From: a virus
Virus record (IMG/VR): IMGVR_UViG_3300046507_000889
Coordinates: 1 to 45,203 of that record
Length of the DNA: 45,203 nt
Reading direction: 5' to 3' (one strand)
Under the pieces are notes generated by a model. That model did not search any database and was not told the origin of the DNA. It worked only from the letters and a program-made list of their open reading frames with translations. Within the stretch, counting starts at the first letter, position 1. Every line of letters begins with the position of its first letter. Below, one piece after another: positions 41,065 to 45,203 of the stretch. Position numbers and translations under genes: made by a program.

Positions 41065-42291
41065 ATGTCAGAGTTTTCGGATGCCGAGATCGCGCGCGCG
41101 GTTGCGGCCTATAAAGCGCACGGTTCGGAACGTGCAGCTGCGCGCGCGATCGGACAATCAAAAACCTGGATTCATAACCGGGTGAAGGCTGGCGCCTTAC
41201 GTGGCGATCTCGGGTTCAAGCCCGTGTTGCCGGGCTTCGAGATCAAGCGCACGTCGGCACAACTTGACGCCGGCGGCGAGGTGCAAAAGGAATGGGTGAC
41301 GCAACACCAGGCATCCGGGCCGGCGTTCAAGATGCCGCCTGGGCAAATCCTCAAAGGCGTTTCCGCGTTCGTCGACGCCGATGGCAATATCCGGCATCAG
41401 TGGATCAAGACGAAAAACGAAAGCGCGATTTCTGATCTCATTCCGGCGCTGCTTGAGACGTTCAAGAGCTATCGCGGCCGTTCGCAATTGGTGCCGCCGC
41501 CTCGGCGCGTCGATCGCGACATTCTTTCGGTCTATCCGATCGCTGATCCGCATATCGGCATGCTGTCATGGCGCCCGCAAACCGGCGCCGACTATGATCT
41601 AAAGATTGCGATTGAGCGGTTGCTTGATTGCGCCGCAACGCTGGTAGCGCGCGCCGATCGCTCGCGCGAGTCGCTGATCGTCAACCTCGGCGACTGGTAT
41701 CATGCGAACGATCAGCGCAACATCACGCCGCGCTCGGGACATCAGCTAGACGTTGACGGCCGCTGGTACAAGGTTTTGCAGGCCGGCGTCAAAACCATGA
41801 TGCGGATTATTGATCTCAACCTCGCCAAGCATGAGCGGGTTGAGGTTGTCAACATTCCGGGCAACCATGATCCCGAGGCCGCTTGCGCTCAGGCGCTCGC
41901 GCTGTCGACGTTCTATGCCAATAACAAGCGCGTCAAGATCGCGTTTCCATCCGATATCTATTATCGGCAGTTCGGCCGAACGCTGATCGGCGCGGCGCAC
42001 GGCGACAAGATGCCGCCGGCGCGCATGGCGATGGCGATGGCGACCGATCAGCGCGAGGCATGGGGCCAAACCGCTTATCATTGGTTCATGTTCGGGCACA
42101 TTCATACGGACAGCCTCAAGACGATCGGCGATGTCCGCTGCGAATCCTTTTCGACCATCGCCGACAAAGACAACCACGCCAGCGGCGGCGGCTGGCGATC
42201 TGCCCAGGCGCTCAAGGTGGTGACGCTTCACAAGCGCGGCGGCGAGGCAAACCGTGCGCAAGTCAACATCCTGCCGCCGAGTATGAGGTGA
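41065..42291 (+). CDS. calcineurin-like metallophosphoesterase with N-terminal helix-turn-helix
   Basis: 408 aa. N-terminal helix-turn-helix (DAEIARAVAAYKAHGSERAA, AIGQSKTWIHNRV) then metal site motifs DPHIG (161-165), GDWYHAND (209-216), GNHD (266-269) and later GHIH. Such phage proteins may be nucleases or phosphatases acting on DNA ends or nucleotides. Start at 41065 with AAGG upstream; the longer open frame extends into the upstream gene. Substrate unknown. Confidence 0.9.
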   Translation: MSEFSDAEIARAVAAYKAHGSERAAARAIGQSKTWIHNRVKAGALRGDLGFKPVLPGFEIKRTSAQLDAGGEVQKEWVTQHQASGPAFKMPPGQILKGVSAFVDADGNIRHQWIKTKNESAISDLIPALLETFKSYRGRSQLVPPPRRVDRDILSVYPIADPHIGMLSWRPQTGADYDLKIAIERLLDCAATLVARADRSRESLIVNLGDWYHANDQRNITPRSGHQLDVDGRWYKVLQAGVKTMMRIIDLNLAKHERVEVVNIPGNHDPEAACAQALALSTFYANNKRVKIAFPSDIYYRQFGRTLIGAAHGDKMPPARMAMAMATDQREAWGQTAYHWFMFGHIHTDSLKTIGDVRCESFSTIADKDNHASGGGWRSAQALKVVTLHKRGGEANRAQVNILPPSMR

Positions 42292-42296
42292 TAACG

Positions 42297-42863
42297 ATGG
42301 CATCCAACAGCACTCCGGGCCGTGATGAATTGCAGCGCCGTGCCGTGCCGTCCGGCGTGGCACCCGCGCGCCGGCATGCGACCGAGGATCGCGCGTGCAT
42401 GCCGGCGGATGCGCCGCCGGCAAAGGACAATCCTAAAGCCGCGTTTGGCGCGCTCAAGGCGTGTCTGTCCTGGTGGCCGCTGGCGGTTGTCTTTGAGACG
42501 GCGCTGGCGTTCGCCGAGGGCGGCTATAAATACGGCGGGCACAACTATCTCGCCGTACCGGTGCGCGCGTCCGATTATGTCGACGCGACCATGCGGCACT
42601 TGTTTCAGTTTCACGCGCTCGGCGAGGATGTCGACGCCGATAGCGGCGCCGAGTTGCATCATATCACCAAGGCGATTGCCTCGCTTGCCGTTCTGCGCGC
42701 GGCGATGATCAACGGCACCTGGATCGATGATCGGCCGCCGCCGGCGCCGGCGGGCTTCCTGCAGTCGCTCAATGACAAGATGGCGGTGCTGGCGGCGAAA
42801 TTCCCTGATCCCGTCGCCCGTTATCTCGCGGACGGCAAGCGGGGGCCGGGCCGCATTCTCTAA
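42297..42863 (+). CDS. dATP/dGTP diphosphohydrolase-like protein
   Basis: 188 aa. The core FAEGGYKYGGHNY, then RASDYVDATMRHLFQFHALG, then EDVDADSGAELHHITKAIAS follows the N-terminal dNTP-diphosphohydrolase pattern (G-x-x-K-Y-G, R-H-x4-GE-x-x-D-x-S-G). By family knowledge it hydrolyses dNTPs, which would alter pools, consistent with the MazG- and HD-like genes earlier. GAGGTG lies upstream. Convergent with the next minus-strand gene (4-bp overlap). Confidence 0.83.
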   Translation: MASNSTPGRDELQRRAVPSGVAPARRHATEDRACMPADAPPAKDNPKAAFGALKACLSWWPLAVVFETALAFAEGGYKYGGHNYLAVPVRASDYVDATMRHLFQFHALGEDVDADSGAELHHITKAIASLAVLRAAMINGTWIDDRPPPAPAGFLQSLNDKMAVLAAKFPDPVARYLADGKRGPGRIL

Positions 42864-43054
42864 CGCCGCGGCGCCTTTGGGATGCGGCCGATCGTCTTTA
42901 CCTTGAAGATTCCGGGGTCGCTCCGGGTGTCGCGCTGGAACGGGTAAAACTCGCCGTGGATGCAATCGCGCGCCTCGCGCGCGGCGTGCGCCGGCGTGCA
43001 CGCCTTATCAAAGGTGACGGTAATTTTAAGGGTATGAGTGCGGGCTTTTTTCAT
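42860..43054 (-). CDS. small hypothetical protein
   Basis: 64 aa. KITVTFDKACTPAHAAREAR, followed by IHGEFYPFQRD, looks like a compact beta-alpha protein. Weak ribosome site. Its 3' end overlaps the previous gene by 4 bp tail to tail. Not recognised. Confidence 0.6.
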   Translation of the reverse strand: MKKARTHTLKITVTFDKACTPAHAAREARDCIHGEFYPFQRDTRSDPGIFKVKTIGRIPKAPRR

Positions 43055-43120
43055 GTCCGAAGATCCAGAATAGCAGGGGTTGGCGTAGGGGCGGAATGCC
43101 GGCGCGCTATCTCGGCAGGG

Positions 43121-43151
43121 GCCGGGCGCTTTTAACGCGCCACGGCCCGGC
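43121..43151 (-). terminator. stem-loop after the SprT-like gene
   Basis: GCCGGGC (43121-43127) and GCCCGGC (43145-43151) form a perfect 7-bp stem, with an inner alternative GGCGC/GCGCC. It lies just past the SprT-like stop on the minus strand. No strong T tract, so efficiency is doubtful. Confidence 0.45.
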
Positions 43152-43160
43152 GCTGGCCGG

Positions 43161-43859
43161 CTAATCGGCCGCCTCGCAGGCTATTAGCGGCAAGTCGCAT
43201 TCGCCGCACATTAGCGCTGCCGTCGCCTTTGCCCAGGCGGCGAGGCCGCAGCCGGCGCACTCGAATTTCGTCTTGCTCTTGGCTTTGGCTGCGCGGGCTT
43301 TCTTTGCCTTTTCGTCGCCTTCATTCCAGCGGTCGCCGAGCAATTCGCCGAGGCCCTGCTTTTCTATCTCAGTGAAGGCGAGATCGAACGGGCCGCCCTC
43401 AACGATGTAGTGGCTAACGCGCTGCCCGGTTTCCTTGCCGCCCGGTGCGCCCGTGCTTGACGGGTGCAGGCCGATCTTTTTCATGGCGCCGGCCCATTCC
43501 TTATTATGGTAGCCGTTGCGCGAGGGCTTGCCGAAATGCTGATGCCAGAGGTGCGCCATTTCGTGCGCGAGGGTCGACAAGATCGCCTTGGCGTCGCGCT
43601 CGGCAAAGTGCATCGGATTGAGTGCGATCTCGTCCGTGATGGTTGCGCCGTCGCGGCTGCCGAACCGCTCGGGCGCAAAGTAGCCATAGGCACCCTTGTG
43701 CCGCTGCATGGTGATCAGGCAGCGCGGCAGGTTGCCGTCGAATAGCCGGGCGTTGAAAAAGTCATAGGCGCGATTGAGGCCGGCATAGGTGTGCGTCGTC
43801 GGGTCGGCGATCGGCGCCGCGGCGGCTGAGTTTGTATCGTACGAAACAACGTTTAGCAT
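43161..43859 (-). CDS. SprT-like zinc metalloprotease-type protein
   Basis: 232 aa. HEMAH at 99-103 (LAHEMAHLWHQHFG), then a C-terminal zinc ribbon CAGCGLAA...CGEC near 200-222. SprT/Spartan-like proteins remove DNA-protein crosslinks or act in transcription; phage copies are common. GAGGAACGA precedes the ATG at 43859. Its codons 4-9 carry the second copy of the parS-like palindrome. Confidence 0.9.
   Translation of the reverse strand: MLNVVSYDTNSAAAAPIADPTTHTYAGLNRAYDFFNARLFDGNLPRCLITMQRHKGAYGYFAPERFGSRDGATITDEIALNPMHFAERDAKAILSTLAHEMAHLWHQHFGKPSRNGYHNKEWAGAMKKIGLHPSSTGAPGGKETGQRVSHYIVEGGPFDLAFTEIEKQGLGELLGDRWNEGDEKAKKARAAKAKSKTKFECAGCGLAAWAKATAALMCGECDLPLIACEAAD
43832..43849. promoter_or_regulatory. 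second parS-like palindrome copy (17/18)
   Basis: TTGTATCGTACGAAACAA differs from the 19985-20002 copy at one base. It lies inside the 5' end of the SprT-like coding sequence on the minus strand. A chance second copy of an 18-bp word is very unlikely. Confidence 0.6.
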
Positions 43860-43884
43860 TTTCGTTCCTCGGGCTGAAAAGGTG

Positions 43885-43902
43885 CCCGGCCTTGCGGCCG
43901 GG
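43885..43902 (-). terminator. terminator between the two small minus-strand genes
   Basis: CCCGGCC (43885-43891) and GGCCGGG (43896-43902), 7-bp stem with a TTGC loop, T6 on the right and A4 on the left. Works best on the plus strand but can serve the minus-strand gene at 43909-44091. Confidence 0.75.
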
Positions 43903-43908
43903 TGTTTT

Positions 43909-44091
43909 TTAGGATTTCGCCTTGCGGGCTTTCGTAGGCTTTTTCTTTTTCGCCGCCGCGGCGTTGAGCAGATCGGCGACTTTCAGCGCCATTCCGGTGC
44001 TGCGAAAGGTGGCTGTCGGGTTTTCCGTTGTCTCGCCCTTGGCGAGCAGCGCCACATAATCGAGGCCGCGGTGTACGGTGTAGAGGGGCAT
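43909..44091 (-). CDS. small basic protein
   Basis: 60 aa starting MPLYTVHRGLDYVALLAKGE, ending in a Lys-rich tail (AAAAKKKKPTKARKAKS). Start at 44091 has GGAG upstream; an ATG 11 codons earlier is possible. The C-terminal tail resembles small DNA-binding or histone-like tails. Function unknown. Divergent from the RHH gene across the GATATC cluster. Confidence 0.7.
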   Translation of the reverse strand: MPLYTVHRGLDYVALLAKGETTENPTATFRSTGMALKVADLLNAAAAKKKKPTKARKAKS

Positions 44092-44113
44092 TTTCAATCT
44101 CCGGTTCGTTTTT

Positions 44114-44201
44114 GTTGATATCATCTAAAATACATGATATCGTCTATTTGTCAATAGGTGATATCAACAAAGGGCACGGCCTTGACCACAAATGTGATAT
44201 C
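44114..44201. promoter_or_regulatory. GATATC operator cluster between divergent genes
   Basis: Four GATATC words at 44117-44122, 44136-44141, 44160-44165 and 44196-44201. GTTGATATCA (44114-44123) and TGATATCAAC (44159-44168) are perfect 10-bp inverted arms centred near the second word. Likely autoregulatory site of the RHH protein or the XRE protein. Confidence 0.75.
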
Positions 44202-44400
44202 TACAATTCTGCCGCGCGTGGGCAGGAAGCGAATCAATAACGAGCAAACGCCGGCGCGCTTTCCGGCCGGAACGCTGGCGCGGATCGATGCGGCCTGTGA
44301 CAAGTCTAAGAATGAGAAAAGGTCGGACCTGATCAGGGAGGCGGTTGAGCGCGAGCTACGCCGCCGCGAAAAACTCAAAGAGGGAGGGCGCGCCAAATGA
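44182..44400 (+). CDS. ribbon-helix-helix (CopG/Arc-like) DNA-binding protein
   Basis: 72 aa from a TTG start at 44182, which has AAAGGG at a proper distance. In-frame GTG codons at 44158 and 44194 are the alternatives. ARFPAGTLARIDAACDKSKN then SDLIREAVERELRRRE is the strand-helix-helix pattern. Overlaps the XRE gene as ATGA. It probably represses its own promoter at the GATATC cluster. RHH proteins can be partners of ParA-like ATPases; here this is only a guess. Confidence 0.82.
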   Translation: MTTNVISTILPRVGRKRINNEQTPARFPAGTLARIDAACDKSKNEKRSDLIREAVERELRRREKLKEGGRAK

Positions 44401-44786
44401 AGCAGCCCGACCTGATCGATCAGCATGTCGGCCGCCGCATCCGCATGCGTCGGGTGATGATCGGAATGAGCCAAGCGGAGTTAGGCGATCGGCTCAACTT
44501 GACGTTCCAGCAAGTGCAAAAATATGAGCGCGGCGTGAACCGCGTCGGCGCCAGCAAACTGCACACGATTTGCCGCGCGCTGGATGTCCCGGTTTCGTTC
44601 ATGTTTGAGGGTTTGCCCGGTGCCGCTGGCGTGACCGGCCTGCCGCTGTGGTTCATGGATTTCTTGGGGACGCCAGCCGGCCAGCGCATTGCCGCCGCGA
44701 TCGGGCTGATTGACGATCCCGACATCCGGGAGAAATTCGCGGCGCTGATCGAAAGCGTTGCGGCCCGCATCGGCAAAAAAGCCTGA
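44397..44786 (+). CDS. XRE-family transcription regulator
   Basis: 129 aa. Helix-turn-helix about 10-65 (VGRRIRMRRVMIGMSQAELG; QQVQKYERGVNRVGASKLHT), then a helical C-terminal part with IREKFAALIESVAARIG. The helix-turn-helix resembles regulators common in Hyphomicrobiales chromosomes. Co-transcribed with the RHH gene. May belong to the phage or to the flanking host DNA. Confidence 0.9.
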   Translation: MKQPDLIDQHVGRRIRMRRVMIGMSQAELGDRLNLTFQQVQKYERGVNRVGASKLHTICRALDVPVSFMFEGLPGAAGVTGLPLWFMDFLGTPAGQRIAAAIGLIDDPDIREKFAALIESVAARIGKKA

Positions 44787-45203
44787 TCATTTCCGGCGAT
44801 CGACATAAAAAGTCAGGTCGGCGCCCTCGAATCGCAGTGTGAGATCGTAAGCGCCGAACCGCGCGTGTCCGCGCCCGCCCGGTCCGCCCGCGCCGGCGAT
44901 CAGCCGCGACATCACGGCCGCGCGGCCTTCTTGCGTCGACGCCGGTTCCAGCATCATCATCATGGACCCGACATAGGCGAGGGCGTCCGTTGTATTGGCT
45001 GGCGTGTCCCGCTTTCCGGCGACCGTCAAGCTGATCGGCTGCCCGGCGGCATCGGTCCCGAGTGTCGACATGATGTCCCGGAACCGGGTTTCGCAATACT
45101 TGCCGGCGCCGGCCGGCGTGCATGTGGTCGGCGTCTGGCCGGATGCCGGCGCGGCGAGGGCGATCAATGCTGCTAAGATGGCGGCGGTTCGCGTCTTGAT
45201 CAT
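44787..45203 (-). CDS. secreted hypothetical protein, starts at window edge
   Basis: 138 aa. Signal peptide MIKTRTAAILAALIALAAPA followed by SGQ, then a small domain with two Cys and a Met-rich stretch (YVGSMMMMLEPAS). The ATG is the last three bases of the window, so an upstream start cannot be excluded. Convergent with the XRE gene, stop codons adjacent. Function unknown; could be a lysogenic-conversion gene or the first host gene. Confidence 0.75.
   Translation of the reverse strand: MIKTRTAAILAALIALAAPASGQTPTTCTPAGAGKYCETRFRDIMSTLGTDAAGQPISLTVAGKRDTPANTTDALAYVGSMMMMLEPASTQEGRAAVMSRLIAGAGGPGGRGHARFGAYDLTLRFEGADLTFYVDRRK

Noticed and set aside
42864-45203. attR copy of the tRNA end
   Set aside because: Looked for the T-arm word GGTTCAAATCC and the CCCCGCAACCA end near the right side and found none; attR is probably beyond the window.
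1-45203. CRISPR array
   Set aside because: No regularly spaced identical repeats with unique spacers; the repeats seen are coding (tip protein), iteron-like or operator-like.

Overview
The window is an almost complete lambda-like (siphovirus-type) prophage in a high-GC alphaproteobacterium. Codon use, small-ORF content and the protein families (serine recombinase next to tRNA-Met, LexA-like repressor, DUF1643, N-acetylmuramidase endolysin, secreted protein at the right edge) look like Hyphomicrobiales, most likely a Bradyrhizobium/Rhodopseudomonas-type host. The host assignment is inferred from sequence feel, not from a search.

Layout. The left edge is the 3' half of a tRNA-Met(CAT) gene, and a large serine recombinase on the minus strand ends inside its anticodon loop, so this edge is the left attachment site. 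Six small leftward genes, each overlapping the next by 1-4 bp (the last overlaps the recombinase by 50 bp), form one operon with the recombinase. The immunity region (3006-4174) has a LexA/CI-like repressor gene flanked on both sides by perfect ATAGCC-N5-GGCTAT palindromes, like lambda OL/cI/OR. The rightward early operon (4175-13929) carries DNA-binding-type proteins, SSB, a DNA methyltransferase, DUF1643, MazG-like and HD nucleotide enzymes, a Mom-like GNAT protein, a TOPRIM primase and a D5-type helicase. After it comes an iteron-like array (14012-14292) that may be the replication origin, then an unknown 293-aa protein.

The late region begins at about 15.2 kb. A cos-like sequence (17193-17209) precedes terminase small and large subunits, a ParA/TraL-like ATPase, a 420-nt gene-free structured stretch, gpW-like joiner, portal, ClpP-like protease, major capsid, DUF2190, FII-like, U-like and tube proteins, a G/GT frameshift pair, tape measure, minor tail proteins, a J-like tip protein, a fibre-assembly-type protein and a beta-helix tailspike. 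Lysis genes follow (muramidase, nested Rz/Rz1 spanins, small membrane protein), then a metallophosphoesterase and a dNTP-diphosphohydrolase-like protein. The right end has minus-strand SprT-like and small genes, a self-regulated-looking RHH/XRE pair, and a secreted protein that may already be host DNA. No right attachment site is visible.

Most interesting signals: (1) an 18-bp parS-like palindrome next to an orphan ParA-like ATPase, with a second 17/18 copy at the far end; (2) a repeated CTGTCA-N8-TGACnG element placed before the early, late and lysis modules, the latter two followed within 100 bp by an intrinsic terminator, suggesting antitermination control; (3) a repressor that keeps the LexA-like fold but appears to have lost the Ser-Lys catalytic dyad; (4) a capsid gene bracketed by two terminators and encoding an N-terminal signal-peptide-like segment.
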